From Rhodospirillales bacterium (GTDB taxonomy: Bacteria; Pseudomonadota; Alphaproteobacteria; Rhodospirillales; JABHCV01): a stretch of 15,409 nt of DNA. Below are positions 1 through 8,878 of the stretch, one piece after another. Position numbers and translations under genes: made by a program. The stretch's first letter is position 1. Every line of letters starts with the position of its first letter. The notes under the pieces were generated by a model that was not told the origin of the DNA, did not search any database, and saw nothing but the letters and a program-made list of their open reading frames with translations. Location: assembly GCA_016776705.1 (NCBI GenBank), contig JADHSW010000050.1, positions 1-15,409 of the forward strand, in the 5' to 3' direction.

Positions 1-22
1 CAATCAGGATGGTTTTTGACAT
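1..22 (-). CDS. 5' end of a gene, possibly a response regulator (DivK-like), cut by window edge
   Basis: Only seven complete codons are visible, reading MSKTILI from an ATG at 22 towards position 1. Receiver-domain proteins very often begin with such a stretch (first beta strand, then the acidic pair lying just beyond this edge). DivK-type regulators are common neighbours of rpmG in alphaproteobacteria, so a DivK-like regulator is my best guess. A candidate promoter lies upstream on the same strand (141-169). The Shine-Dalgarno is weak (a GGA about 12 bases upstream). The frame stays open a few codons upstream of this ATG, so the start could be further out. Seven residues cannot prove the family. 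Confidence 0.4.
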
Positions 23-140
23 AGACTCAGAAATCCATTTTTTGGTTGTTTTCCCCGGCCTTACGGCAGAAACCGAAACTGCGATGCACCCCTGTTGCAA
101 CAAAGCGTCAAAAAACGCTCCTGCAATTAGCTGCATGAAG

Positions 141-169
141 ATGATGGATTATTTCAAGACCTGTGTCAA
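141..169 (-). promoter_or_regulatory. Candidate sigma-70-type promoter for the left-edge gene
   Basis: On the minus strand TTGACA (164-169) is followed after 17 bases by CATCAT (141-146). The -35 is a perfect consensus and the -10 matches 4 of 6. It lies downstream of rpmG and points to the left-edge ORF, giving a leader of about 110 bases. Within that leader a short inverted repeat, AGCGT/ACGCT with an A-rich loop (about 105-120), is visible. Its role is unknown. Confidence 0.4.
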
Positions 170-218
170 ACACGGCCAACGCAAAAAGGTCACTAAAAGC
201 CAGGGACTTCGGCGGGCG

Positions 219-386
219 TTATTTGATCTTCGCTTCCTTGAAAATCACGTGTTTGCGCACGACGGGATCGTACTTGCGAAATTCCATCTTTTCAGTTGAA
301 TTGCGGGGGTTCTTTTTGGTGACATAATAGAACCCGGTATCGGCGGTACTGACCAATTTGATCAGAATGGTGTTAGGCTTTGCCAT
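219..386 (-). CDS. rpmG: 50S ribosomal protein L33 (zinc-free type)
   Basis: This 55-residue protein begins MAKPNTILIKLVSTADTGFY and ends in a basic tail, EAKIK. The family signature TGFYYVTKKN (17-26) and the segment KMEFRKYDPVVRKHV (33-47) are typical of bacterial L33, a small component of the large ribosomal subunit near the exit site. No cysteine is present, so this is the C-minus form that does not bind zinc, usual in many alphaproteobacteria. The ATG at 386 is preceded by GGAACAG, a modest ribosome binding site. It has its own promoter (428-455) immediately after the S41 peptidase gene, so it can be expressed independently of the upstream genes. No clear hairpin terminator follows it. 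Confidence 0.96.
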   Translation of the reverse strand: MAKPNTILIKLVSTADTGFYYVTKKNPRNSTEKMEFRKYDPVVRKHVIFKEAKIK

Positions 387-423
387 TGTTCTGTTCCGAA
401 TAGATAAAAGTAAGCGTCAGGGC

Positions 424-441
424 GCGCACAATACAGTGCGC
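424..441. repeat. Perfect inverted repeat overlapping the rpmG -10 element
   Basis: GCGCAC (424-429) and GTGCGC (436-441) are perfect 6-base inverted arms separated by AATACA. The left arm and spacer contain the -10 hexamer of the rpmG promoter. The position would suit an operator, but the arms are short and could be a GC-rich coincidence. No U-tract follows on the minus strand, so a terminator is unlikely. Confidence 0.35.
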
Positions 442-455
442 ATGGCCCATGTCAA
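428..455 (-). promoter_or_regulatory. Promoter of rpmG
   Basis: Minus-strand TTGACA (450-455), a 16-base spacer and TATTGT (428-433) form a good sigma-70-type promoter. Predicted transcription start is near 421, leaving a leader of about 35 bases before the rpmG ATG at 386. It falls in the 84-base gap between the S41 peptidase stop and rpmG, so it seems dedicated to rpmG. Confidence 0.6.
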
Positions 456-470
456 GACTTACAAATAGCC

Positions 471-2039
471 CTATCTTGCCGCGGCTGCGGAAGCTGACAA
501 ATTCAGGGTGCGGGCGTACAGCGCCTTGTTGTTCAACACGGTCTCGGCAACGTTGCTGTCGAGCTTTTTATCGCGGCGTTCAGGTGAGCAAAAGGCTCTT
601 AGTTCCTGACGTCTTTGCTTTTCCTGAAAGCTTGTCCTTCGCCATGCTTCCATCACTGCAGTGGTCTTGATTCGCTCCCTCAAGGCCTTTGCAATGACCT
701 GATCCTGGTTCATGGAATTGCCATCAATGCCGCTGGTGCAAATTGTCGGAAACACCCCAAGTCCGTGCATGATGTATCCGGAAGGGGCGATCAGGCGAGA
801 CCATGTCAGAGTGATTTCGCCTTCGTTGGGCAATCTGACGACGGTTTGCACGGTTCCTTTGCCGAAGGACGATGTGCCAATGACAACGGCGCGTCCCCGG
901 TCTTGCAAGGCCGCTGCCGCGACTTCCGCAGCTGAAGCCGATTTGCCATCGATCAGAACCACGACCGGGCGTCCATAAGCCATATCGCGACCCCCGGCGT
1001 CATAAAACTGCAGGCTGTCGGGATGGCGTCCACGGGTTTCAGATACGCGGCCCTGCGCCAGGAACAAATCGGCGACCTTGATCGCTTGCTTCAACAGGCC
1101 ACCCGGGTTGCCGCGCATGTCCAGGACGATGCCCTTCACGCTATCACCCAGTTCACTTCGGGCTTTCTTCAACTTGTTCAATGTGTTGCGAGCTGTACGC
1201 TGGTTAAAATTGCTTATTTTAAGGAAAACGATGCCATTTTGATGGCCATAAGAAACCGTATCTGGAACGATATGGGCGCGTTCGATCTCCATGAGCAGGG
1301 GGGCGTTCTCGCCCTTGCGCAGGATCGTTAGCACGACTTTGGAATGAAGCGGGCCTCGCAATCTCTCTGTTACCTGTCGTTGCAGCAGTCCGCTCAAGGA
1401 GTCCTTTCCGGCGTGGGTAATTCGGTCGCCCATCTTCAAGCCTGCGTCCTGGGCTGGTGTCTGGGGCATCACGAAGGTAATCAGGGGTAGATTGTTGACG
1501 ATTTTGAAGCGCACTCCGATACCGCCAAAGCCGTCCCGCTTGGCGCGGTTCTTTTTTGCCTCTATGGCCCCGGCATAACGGGAATAGATATCCAGGTTGG
1601 AAAGAATGCCATCAAAAACCGCCTCGTAAATTTTTTCCGCGGTCGCCTTTCTTAATTCCGATGATCCCTGACGGCCTTTTGCGGAAACATTAACCGTCAA
1701 CTCGGCCCAGCCATCGCTATCAGTTGCGTCGGGCGTATCGAAGCGTGCGACGATAACGTTATCGATTTTCAGGATGACTTCATCCTCAGTTGCATCAATG
1801 GTTATGGCAGGGTCAATCGAGGCTAATCCATGCAGTCCTTCAATGGTAAATTGGGCCGGGGTTGTCAATTCGATATAGCGCTCGTAAATACTTCCATACC
1901 CGGCGGCAAAAACTTCTTTCGCCGCTGGCAGGGAATAACCCTCGTCCACAATCAAGGGCTGGCGCTGTGGCGCACATGCCACGACGATCATGATCACAAG
2001 CAAACCTGTGACCGCCAAATTGTCGATTCGTAATCTCAT
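471..2039 (-). CDS. S41-family C-terminal processing peptidase with PDZ domain, predicted lipoprotein
   Basis: Periplasmic serine protease of the CtpA/Prc type. From the ATG at 2039 (522 residues) it has a short basic n-region, a hydrophobic stretch and a lipobox ending VVAC, so Cys22 is probably lipidated. A PDZ domain spans roughly residues 173-245 (GGIGVRF, then DAGLKMGDRI). The S41 core follows: GIVLDMRGNPGG (303-314), the nucleophile Ser369 in GKSASAAE and the general base Lys394 in SSFGKGTVQ. Their 25-residue spacing is that of the family's Ser/Lys dyad. A basic, probably helical tail of about 80 residues comes last. A GTG at 2069 would add ten residues in front of the signal sequence. 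I prefer the ATG because it gives a standard lipoprotein signal. An 80-base gap separates it from rnr upstream. Its substrate cannot be told from sequence. Confidence 0.9.
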   Translation of the reverse strand: MRLRIDNLAVTGLLVIMIVVACAPQRQPLIVDEGYSLPAAKEVFAAGYGSIYERYIELTTPAQFTIEGLHGLASIDPAITIDATEDEVILKIDNVIVARFDTPDATDSDGWAELTVNVSAKGRQGSSELRKATAEKIYEAVFDGILSNLDIYSRYAGAIEAKKNRAKRDGFGGIGVRFKIVNNLPLITFVMPQTPAQDAGLKMGDRITHAGKDSLSGLLQRQVTERLRGPLHSKVVLTILRKGENAPLLMEIERAHIVPDTVSYGHQNGIVFLKISNFNQRTARNTLNKLKKARSELGDSVKGIVLDMRGNPGGLLKQAIKVADLFLAQGRVSETRGRHPDSLQFYDAGGRDMAYGRPVVVLIDGKSASAAEVAAAALQDRGRAVVIGTSSFGKGTVQTVVRLPNEGEITLTWSRLIAPSGYIMHGLGVFPTICTSGIDGNSMNQDQVIAKALRERIKTTAVMEAWRRTSFQEKQRRQELRAFCSPERRDKKLDSNVAETVLNNKALYARTLNLSASAAAAR

Positions 2040-2119
2040 CGTACAAGTTTCACCGATTTTTTCCGTCACGTCATCTTATTCGTTTGGCATGATGGTGAGG
2101 TGAATGAAGAAATCGGATG

Positions 2120-4381
2120 TTATTTCGCCGGTTTTGTCCTGGCTTTTCTGCGCCCGGCCTTGGATTTTGATTTGGGTTTTGCTTTTTTCGCCGCTTTAAC
2201 TGTTTTTTGACGGGGGCCGCCTTTTTTTGAGGCCCCAATCGGCTCAGAACCTATGACTTGCATCAACATTGAACCCGACACCGGGTCTGCTTCCATCAAC
2301 ATGACATTCACATGATCGCCAAGCCGGAAAACCTGTTTGGTTTTGCGTCCCCGTAAAACATGTTGAGCCTCATCGTGAACGAAGTAATCGTCTCCCAACG
2401 AACGGACAGGCACCAGGCCATCCGCGCCGGTGTCGTCCAGGGTCACGAACAGGCCAAAACCGGTGACGCCATTAATGCGTCCACTGAAAACCGTGCCGAT
2501 TTTTTCCGACAGATAGGATGCGGCGAATCGATCGACGGCGCTACGTTCAGCCGCAGCGGCGCGGCGTTCATTCTTGGACAAGCTCTCTCCCATGCGGCCG
2601 AAATCACGATGGTTGTCTTCAAGTCCGCCGTCTCCCAGCCCCAGCCCCCTGATCAAGGCTCGATGAACCAGCAGGTCGGCGTAGCGTCGAATCGGCGAAG
2701 TAAAGTGACAATAACGCCTTAGTGCCAATCCGAAGTGTCCGATGTTGTCGGGTGAATATTCGGCTTGTGATTGGCTTCTCAGGACAACATCGTTGACCAG
2801 ATTGGCGTGCGGGGTGTCTCTGACTTTGTCGAGAATACGGTTGAAGGTTTCAGCCCGGATGACCTGCCCTTTGGCGAGACGAATGGAAAGGCTGTCCAGG
2901 AATTGTCGCAAACCTTCCATCTTGTCCATGGATGGCTCGTCGTGAATACGATACATGCAGGGCTGGTGTTTTTTCTCCAGCGTTTCGGCCGCCGCAACGT
3001 TGGCGGTAATCATGAATTCTTCGATCAGTCTGTGACTGTCAAAGCGTTCGCGTAATTCGACCCGTTCGACCTGACCATCCTCATCGATGACAATACGACG
3101 GTCAGGCAACTCCAGCTCCAGAACGCCACGGGAATTGCGCGCCTTGTTCAGGACCTCATAAGCGCCGTACAGGGGTGAGATGACGGTGTCGATAAGGGTT
3201 GCCGTCGTATCATCCGGGTTGCCGTCTCGAGCCTCCTGAACCTGATCGTAAGTCAGGCGAGCTTTTGATTTCATCAAAGCGCGCACGAAACGGTGTTTGA
3301 TCAATGCGCCATCCGCGTTGATCCACATATGGGCGGCCATACAGGGGCGATCTTCATGGGGTTTGAGCGAGCACCAGCCGTTTGACAAAACTTCCGGTAG
3401 CATAGGTACGACGCGGTCCGGGAAATAAACCGAATTGCTTCGTTCGTAGGCGTCCCGATCCAACCCGTCACCGGGCCTGACGTACCAGGCGACATCGGCG
3501 ATTGCGACAATCAGGTGCCAGCCACCGGCATTTTTTTTGTTCGGATCGGATTCCGCAAATACAGCATCATCAAAATCGCGGGCGTCGGACCCGTCAATGG
3601 TGACCAGGGGGATAGCGCGCAAGTCTTCGCGTTTCCCCAACGTTGCAGCTTTTGCTGCATTTGCCAGGTCCAGGGCTTCAGGACTGAATTCGGTGGGGAT
3701 GTCGTTATCCAGAAGGGCAATCAGGCTGATTGATGTGGCGCCACCATCGGTGTTCAGGCGCTCCAGCACCTTTGCAATGCGCATACCGACCCGCCGACCG
3801 GGCAACACCTCGGCGCGAACCAGATCACCATCCTCTGCTCCCAGAGTGTCGGCTTTGGGGACGAAATATTCGCCCTTGGCTTTGCGGTTGGTCGATTTCA
3901 GCCGTCCCTGGCCTTCGACGACGCTATAGATGCCCATGATCTTTTCAGCGCTTTGGCCGATGCGTCGAATGGTTCGACCCTCAAATAAGTTTTCTTCCGC
4001 CTTGGTGAGGCGGGCCAGAACCCTGTCCCCCGGGGCCAGTGCGGGGACACCCCGGCGTTCCGGGACCATATATATGAAAGGTGGCTCCAACTGATCATCC
4101 CAGGTCATGGGTCGGGCCAGGATTTCACCGTCCGCATCAGGGCCGATTATGATGACCACAGCCACCGGCGGCAGGCTTCCAGGTTCAGAGAACTTCTTGC
4201 CACCTCCGCGCTGGATATCTCCATCATCCTTCATTTCCTTAAGGACCTTCTTGAGCATCATCTTTTGCTCGGTATCCAATGAAAAGGCGCGGGCAATCTC
4301 GCGCTTGCCGACACGTCCAGGGGTCTCCTCAATAAATTTAAGGATGTCCTCCCGGCTGGGAAATGGAGACTGTTTTTTCAA
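2120..4381 (-). CDS. rnr: Ribonuclease R
   Basis: Processive 3'-5' exoribonuclease of the RNase II/R family, acting on structured RNA, rRNA fragments and in mRNA turnover (753 residues, normal length). Order of domains: N-terminal winged helix (about 1-65), cold-shock-like OB folds (about 70-215), RNB catalytic domain (about 253-580) with the metal-binding DARDFDDAVF at 266-275 and HFTSPIRRYADLLVHR at 559-574, S1 domain (about 627-710) and a Lys/Arg-rich tail typical of RNase R. The start is a TTG at 4381, five bases after the topA stop. The conserved N-terminal helix begins almost at once, so a later start would truncate it. The tight spacing and weak ribosome binding site suggest translational coupling to topA. 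Confidence 0.96.
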   Translation of the reverse strand: MKKQSPFPSREDILKFIEETPGRVGKREIARAFSLDTEQKMMLKKVLKEMKDDGDIQRGGGKKFSEPGSLPPVAVVIIIGPDADGEILARPMTWDDQLEPPFIYMVPERRGVPALAPGDRVLARLTKAEENLFEGRTIRRIGQSAEKIMGIYSVVEGQGRLKSTNRKAKGEYFVPKADTLGAEDGDLVRAEVLPGRRVGMRIAKVLERLNTDGGATSISLIALLDNDIPTEFSPEALDLANAAKAATLGKREDLRAIPLVTIDGSDARDFDDAVFAESDPNKKNAGGWHLIVAIADVAWYVRPGDGLDRDAYERSNSVYFPDRVVPMLPEVLSNGWCSLKPHEDRPCMAAHMWINADGALIKHRFVRALMKSKARLTYDQVQEARDGNPDDTTATLIDTVISPLYGAYEVLNKARNSRGVLELELPDRRIVIDEDGQVERVELRERFDSHRLIEEFMITANVAAAETLEKKHQPCMYRIHDEPSMDKMEGLRQFLDSLSIRLAKGQVIRAETFNRILDKVRDTPHANLVNDVVLRSQSQAEYSPDNIGHFGLALRRYCHFTSPIRRYADLLVHRALIRGLGLGDGGLEDNHRDFGRMGESLSKNERRAAAAERSAVDRFAASYLSEKIGTVFSGRINGVTGFGLFVTLDDTGADGLVPVRSLGDDYFVHDEAQHVLRGRKTKQVFRLGDHVNVMLMEADPVSGSMLMQVIGSEPIGASKKGGPRQKTVKAAKKAKPKSKSKAGRRKARTKPAK

Positions 4382-4386
4382 CTCGC

Positions 4387-7011
4387 TCAGCTTTCAGCGG
4401 TGGGGGCTTTTTTCGGCGTCTTCTTTTTTGTGGTTTTCTTCGCCGGTTTTTTGTCCGGTGTCTTTTTCGCGGTTGCCTTCTTCTTGCCGTTCTTGCCAGT
4501 CGTCGCCTTGGCGTCGGCAAGGACGATGGCTTCTTCCAGGGTTAGGGTATCGGCATCGGTTCCCTTGGGAATATTGACCCGGACCATGCCGTGCGAGACG
4601 AAAGGCCCCCAGCGACCGCTCTTGATGCTGATCGGCTTTTTGGTTTTCGGGTGTTCGCCCAGTACCTTTGGCGGGTCTTTCTTCGGTGCGGCTTCGATCA
4701 AATCGATGGCGCGATTGATGCCGATCGTCAGGACGTCATCATCACCCTTAAGGGATAAGAACAAGCCACTGTATTTCAGGTAGGGACCAAAGCGGCCAAG
4801 TCCGGCCTGAATCATTTCGCCGGTTTCCGGCCAAATTCCAATATCACGGGGAAGCGAAAGCAGGCCCAGCGCCTTTTCCAGATCAACATCTGCCGGCGGC
4901 AGGTTGCGCGGCAGGGAAGCGCGTTTAGGTTTGGTCTTTTTCTTCTTCTTGCCTTCCATGATTTCTTCGACTTCACCCAACTGTACATAGGTGCCGTACG
5001 GGCCTTTGCGTATCGAAATGTCAAGGTCTGTTGACGGGTCCTTGCCCAGCACCACGGGGCCGGCGTCGGCAATTCCGTTGGCGTCGTCTTCGCTGACAAC
5101 AAGCGGGCGGGTGTAGCGGCATTCGGGATAATTTGAGCAGCCGATGAAAGCGCCAAATTTGCCCAACTTCAAACTTAAGTGGCCGTCATCGCATGTTGGG
5201 CAGGCGCGCGGGTCTTTGCCATTGCCAAGGTCGTGGAAAAAATGCGGGCCAAGAAGCTCATTCAGGGCGTCCAGGACTTCACGGACACGCAGTTCCTTGG
5301 TGTCTGCGACGGCGTCGGAAAATGAATCCCAGAATTCGCGCAGCACCTGCTTCCATTCGATGCGTCCACCGGAAATGTCGTCCAGTTTTTCTTCAAGTTC
5401 GGCAGTGAAATTGTATTCCACATACTTTGTGAAAAAACTGGTCAGGAAGGCGGTAACCAGCCTGCCTCGATCATCGGGCTGGAAACGGCGCTTGTCCAGA
5501 ACCACGTAGTTTCGATCCTGCAAAACAGAAATGATCGATGAATATGTGGATGGCCGACCAATGCCCAGTTCTTCCATGGTCTTGACCAGAGAGGCTTCAG
5601 AATATCGCGGCGGCGGCTGTGTGAAGTGCTGCTCCGGTTCGACAAATGTACGTTTTAGCACGTCGCCTTCATTCAGGGCGGGAAGGATACGGTCCGTATC
5701 GTCGTCGCCGTTCTTTTCTTCGCGGCTTTCCTGATAAACTTTAAGGAAGCCGTCAAAGGCAATGACCGATCCGGTCGCACGCAGGACTGTTTGTTTATCA
5801 GGCGAGGAAATGTCGGCGGCGACCTGATCCATAACAGCGGCTTCCATCTGACTGGCGATGGTGCGCTTCCAGATCAGCTCATAGAGTTTCCTCTGGTCTT
5901 CGTCCAGATACTGGGCGACATCGGCAGGCTTGCGGGAGACGTCAGTCGGGCGGATCGCTTCGTGCGCTTCCTGGGCGTTTTTCGCCTTGGATTTATACAT
6001 GCGGGGCGATCCGGGCACATAGTTCGAGCCGTAGTCGCTGCCGATCAGGTTGCGGGTGGCGTTGATTGCATCATCGGCCATAAACACGCCATCGGTACGC
6101 ATGTAGGTAATCAAACCGACCGTCTCGTCGCCAATGCTGAAGCCTTCATAAAGCCGCTGCGCGATTTGCATGGTTCGCTTGGTGGCAAAATACAGCTTGC
6201 GGGAGGCCTCTTGCTGCAATGTCGATGTGGTGAAGGGCGCAGCCGGGTTCCGGCGTGACTGCTTGCGCTCAACCCTGGAAACCGTGAAGTCGGCAGCTTC
6301 GATGGCGGCGACGGCGGTGTTGGCGTGTTCTTCGTTGCCAATTGACATCTTGTCCAGCTTTTCGCCGTTCAAATAAGTCAGGGATGCAGTGAAGGAGGCT
6401 TCCGCCGGGGTATTGAATCCGGCCTTTATGGACCAGTATTCCTGTGGCTTGAAAAGCTCGATTTCGGTTTCACGCTCGCAGATCAGGCGCAGCGCCACTG
6501 ATTGAACCCGACCGGCGGAACGCGAACCCGGTAATTTCCGCCACAAAACTGGCGACAGGGTGAAACCGACCAGATAGTCCAGGGCGCGCCGCGCCAGATA
6601 GGCTTCGATCAGGGGCATATCCAGATCGCGGGGGTTTTCAAAGGCTTCAAGAATGGCGGTTTTGGTAATTTCGTTGAAAACGACGCGCTTGACGTCAATG
6701 CCTTTAAGGGCATTTTTCTTTTCCAGCACGTCCAGTACATGCCATGAAATCGCTTCACCTTCGCGATCGGGGTCAGTCGCCAGATACAGATGATCGGCGC
6801 CTTTAACGGCGGCGGTAATTTCCTTGATTTGCTTCGCCGATCTGGAATCCACTTCCCAGTCCATTGCGAAATCATCATCCGGGCGCACAGAACCATCCTT
6901 CGATGGCAGGTCGCGCACATGACCATAACTGGCCAGGACCGTATAGTCCGAACCCAGATACTTATTAATGGTTTTTGCCTTGGCGGGCGATTCGACGATG
7001 ACGACGTTCAT
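4387..7011 (-). CDS. topA: DNA topoisomerase I (type IA)
   Basis: Relaxes negative supercoils by transient single-strand cleavage (874 residues). The Toprim domain is N-terminal (1 to about 115) with Glu7 in VESPAKAKTI and the Asp80/Asp82 pair in ATDPDREGE. The catalytic tyrosine is Tyr303 in GLITYMRTDG. The four-cysteine zinc ribbon is intact (Cys604, Cys607, Cys625, Cys631), followed by two or three TopA C-terminal repeat units (for example RKGPYGTYVQLG and GRFGPYLKY). The end is a long Lys/Thr-rich tail (about 836-874), usual in alphaproteobacterial TopA and probably DNA-binding. It starts with ATG 20 bases after the dprA stop and is followed after 5 bases by rnr, so it probably belongs to the same transcript. 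Confidence 0.97.
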   Translation of the reverse strand: MNVVIVESPAKAKTINKYLGSDYTVLASYGHVRDLPSKDGSVRPDDDFAMDWEVDSRSAKQIKEITAAVKGADHLYLATDPDREGEAISWHVLDVLEKKNALKGIDVKRVVFNEITKTAILEAFENPRDLDMPLIEAYLARRALDYLVGFTLSPVLWRKLPGSRSAGRVQSVALRLICERETEIELFKPQEYWSIKAGFNTPAEASFTASLTYLNGEKLDKMSIGNEEHANTAVAAIEAADFTVSRVERKQSRRNPAAPFTTSTLQQEASRKLYFATKRTMQIAQRLYEGFSIGDETVGLITYMRTDGVFMADDAINATRNLIGSDYGSNYVPGSPRMYKSKAKNAQEAHEAIRPTDVSRKPADVAQYLDEDQRKLYELIWKRTIASQMEAAVMDQVAADISSPDKQTVLRATGSVIAFDGFLKVYQESREEKNGDDDTDRILPALNEGDVLKRTFVEPEQHFTQPPPRYSEASLVKTMEELGIGRPSTYSSIISVLQDRNYVVLDKRRFQPDDRGRLVTAFLTSFFTKYVEYNFTAELEEKLDDISGGRIEWKQVLREFWDSFSDAVADTKELRVREVLDALNELLGPHFFHDLGNGKDPRACPTCDDGHLSLKLGKFGAFIGCSNYPECRYTRPLVVSEDDANGIADAGPVVLGKDPSTDLDISIRKGPYGTYVQLGEVEEIMEGKKKKKTKPKRASLPRNLPPADVDLEKALGLLSLPRDIGIWPETGEMIQAGLGRFGPYLKYSGLFLSLKGDDDVLTIGINRAIDLIEAAPKKDPPKVLGEHPKTKKPISIKSGRWGPFVSHGMVRVNIPKGTDADTLTLEEAIVLADAKATTGKNGKKKATAKKTPDKKPAKKTTKKKTPKKAPTAES

Positions 7012-7031
7012 GTGTTTTTTCAGACTTCCGC

Positions 7032-8159
7032 TTAAGATAGCACAATTGAAACCTTGTTTCCCGGGTGCCTTTCCAGACGGCCTGCGAGCTCTAATTCCAG
7101 CAGCACGGTGGACACCACGGCAGGGGACAATTGGCAGTTGCGGATGATTTCGTCAACACAAACGGACTCCGGTCCCAGACTTTCTTCAATCAGGGGGCGC
7201 GCTATTTCGACCTCTTTTTCATTCAGTTGAATCACCTTTTGTCCTTCAAAATCAAACACTTCCTTATCAGTCAACAAGGCACGAGAAAGCCCGTTCAGGG
7301 CCTCGAAAACATTTTGGGCGCTTTCGATCAATATGGCCCCGGAACGGATCAACTGGTTTCCGCCTTTTGATCTTGGGTCCCCCGGTGCGCCCGGAACGGC
7401 GAATATCTCGCGGCCTTGTTCAAGGGCCATTCGGGCAGTGATCAATGATCCGGACTTCGCACCGGCCTCGACCACGACGACCCCGCGTGCAATGCCTGAT
7501 ATGATCCGGTTGCGCCGGGGGAAGTGGCGTGCCTGTGGGTTGGTGCCTGGTGGGATTTCTGATATCAGCGCTCCGCGTTCTTTCAACGCTTCATACAAAC
7601 TGGCATTTTCCTTTGGATAAACAATATTGACGCCACCGGCCAGCACCCCGACAGAACCACTTTCCAATGCCCCCGCATGGGCTTCGGCGTCTATCCCACG
7701 GGCCAAGCCTGAGACAACCATCAATCCACCGCGGCCCAAATCTTCGGCAATTTGACGGGCAAATTTCTTTCCATTGATCGACGCATTGCGCGCGCCAACG
7801 ATGGCGATGGCTTTTTTGGTCAGCAAATGAGGATGGCCCAGAACGCTGATAAGGGGTGGCGGGTCTTCAATGTGGTGCAGCAGGGCAGGGTAGTCGGGTT
7901 CGCCCCAGGCAATTAATTGCGCGCCGATACGCTTCAGCTCTGCCATTTCATCTTCGGCCAGGGCCTTGGAGGCAACGCGAATTGCTTTCTTGCCGCCGCT
8001 GCGGGCCAGTCCGGGCAAGGCGTCAAGCGCGCCGCAGGCGGAGCCGAAACGTTCCAGCAGCCTGAAAAAAGTGATTGGCCCAATATTCTCGCTACGAATA
8101 AGTCGCAACCAGGCAAGTTTTTCCGTTTGCGAGAGTCGTTTTTGTTGTTTTTCGCTCAT
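7032..8159 (-). CDS. dprA: DNA-processing protein DprA
   Basis: Binds incoming single-stranded DNA during natural transformation and loads RecA. With the ATG at 8159 it has 375 residues. An N-terminal SAM-like helical region (about 10-70) precedes the Rossmann-like DprA/Smf core with VGARNASING (121-130), SGLARGIDAEAHAGAL (150-165), PRRNRIISG (214-222) and KSGSLITA (235-242). The C-terminal winged helix is visible (about 320-375). The frame is open upstream to a TTG at 8213, but those 18 codons add nothing family-like. Neither start has a clear Shine-Dalgarno sequence. About 110 bases separate it from plsY upstream, with no convincing promoter. DprA is widespread also in species not known to be competent. 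Confidence 0.94.
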   Translation of the reverse strand: MSEKQQKRLSQTEKLAWLRLIRSENIGPITFFRLLERFGSACGALDALPGLARSGGKKAIRVASKALAEDEMAELKRIGAQLIAWGEPDYPALLHHIEDPPPLISVLGHPHLLTKKAIAIVGARNASINGKKFARQIAEDLGRGGLMVVSGLARGIDAEAHAGALESGSVGVLAGGVNIVYPKENASLYEALKERGALISEIPPGTNPQARHFPRRNRIISGIARGVVVVEAGAKSGSLITARMALEQGREIFAVPGAPGDPRSKGGNQLIRSGAILIESAQNVFEALNGLSRALLTDKEVFDFEGQKVIQLNEKEVEIARPLIEESLGPESVCVDEIIRNCQLSPAVVSTVLLELELAGRLERHPGNKVSIVLS

Positions 8160-8270
8160 GTGGAGAGAGTGGCGAAGCCAGGCGATTCCGTCAAGTCCCG
8201 GCCTTGAACCCAACTAATCGTACAGAGCATTCCAAGTGGTGTTGAGGTCAGTGTTCTGTAGAATGAAGAC

Positions 8271-8876
8271 TTATTTGGCCTTCTTTTTGCCGATCTTCGC
8301 CTCTTCGCCTTTCAGGAGGCGGGTAATGTTTTCATGATGGCGAATGATGGATAGAACGGCGAGCAGAGTGGCGAGAATGGCGACGTCGGGACCCGCTAAA
8401 TACCAGGCATAAGCAGGGGACAGGGCCAGTGCAACCAGTGCGGAAAGGGATGAATATCTAAAGATCAGAGCGGTCAGCAGCCATGTCGCACAAGCGGCCA
8501 GACCAACCGGCCAGTCGACAGCAAACAACACGCCCAGGGTCGTGGCGACGCCCTTGCCGCCTTTAAACTTCAGCCAGACCGGAAAATTGTGTCCCAGGAT
8601 GGCCGCCCCGCCAGCGATAAGGCCTGCCAGCGGATTATAGGCCATCAGGATCAAAGCCGCCGCCGCTCCTTTGCCGGAATCCAGCAATAAGGTCGCCAGC
8701 GCCAGTGGTTTGTTGCCGGTTCTCAGAACATTGGTTGCGCCAATGTTCCCCGATCCAATCTCGCGGATGTCACCCAGGCCGGCCAGCCGTGTCAGAACCA
8801 GGCCAAAGGGGACTGAACCAATCAGATATCCAGCCAACAGGGCGATAATATGGATTGGAGCCAACTCAGCCGCCAT
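8271..8876 (-). CDS. plsY: Glycerol-3-phosphate acyltransferase PlsY
   Basis: Inner-membrane enzyme that transfers an acyl group from acyl-phosphate to glycerol-3-phosphate, the first committed step of phospholipid synthesis (partner PlsX). It has 201 residues, normal length, with several hydrophobic segments. All three family motifs are present: SGNIGATN (42-49), GHNFPVWLKFKGGKG (95-109) and RHHENI (179-184), plus LLDSGKG (64-70). The tail is Lys-rich. The ATG begins two bases after the stop of the dihydroorotase-like gene, so translation is likely coupled to it. Confidence 0.97.
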   Translation of the reverse strand: MAAELAPIHIIALLAGYLIGSVPFGLVLTRLAGLGDIREIGSGNIGATNVLRTGNKPLALATLLLDSGKGAAAALILMAYNPLAGLIAGGAAILGHNFPVWLKFKGGKGVATTLGVLFAVDWPVGLAACATWLLTALIFRYSSLSALVALALSPAYAWYLAGPDVAILATLLAVLSIIRHHENITRLLKGEEAKIGKKKAK

Positions 8877-8878
8877 TC

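Noticed and set aside
141..218. Intrinsic terminator after rpmG
   Set aside because: No stable GC-rich stem followed by a T run on the minus strand could be found by eye.
9..299. 96-codon plus-strand open frame at the left edge
   Set aside because: It overlaps rpmG in antisense, has no domain or ribosome binding site, and the rpmG call is far stronger.
219..386. Whether rpmG is broken, because the zinc-binding cysteines are absent
   Set aside because: The 55-residue frame is intact and the cysteine-less form is a normal L33 type.
4107..4577. 156-codon plus-strand open frame over the rnr/topA junction
   Set aside because: It crosses two well-supported minus-strand genes. The Phe/Ser-rich composition is the complement of the Lys-rich tail of TopA.
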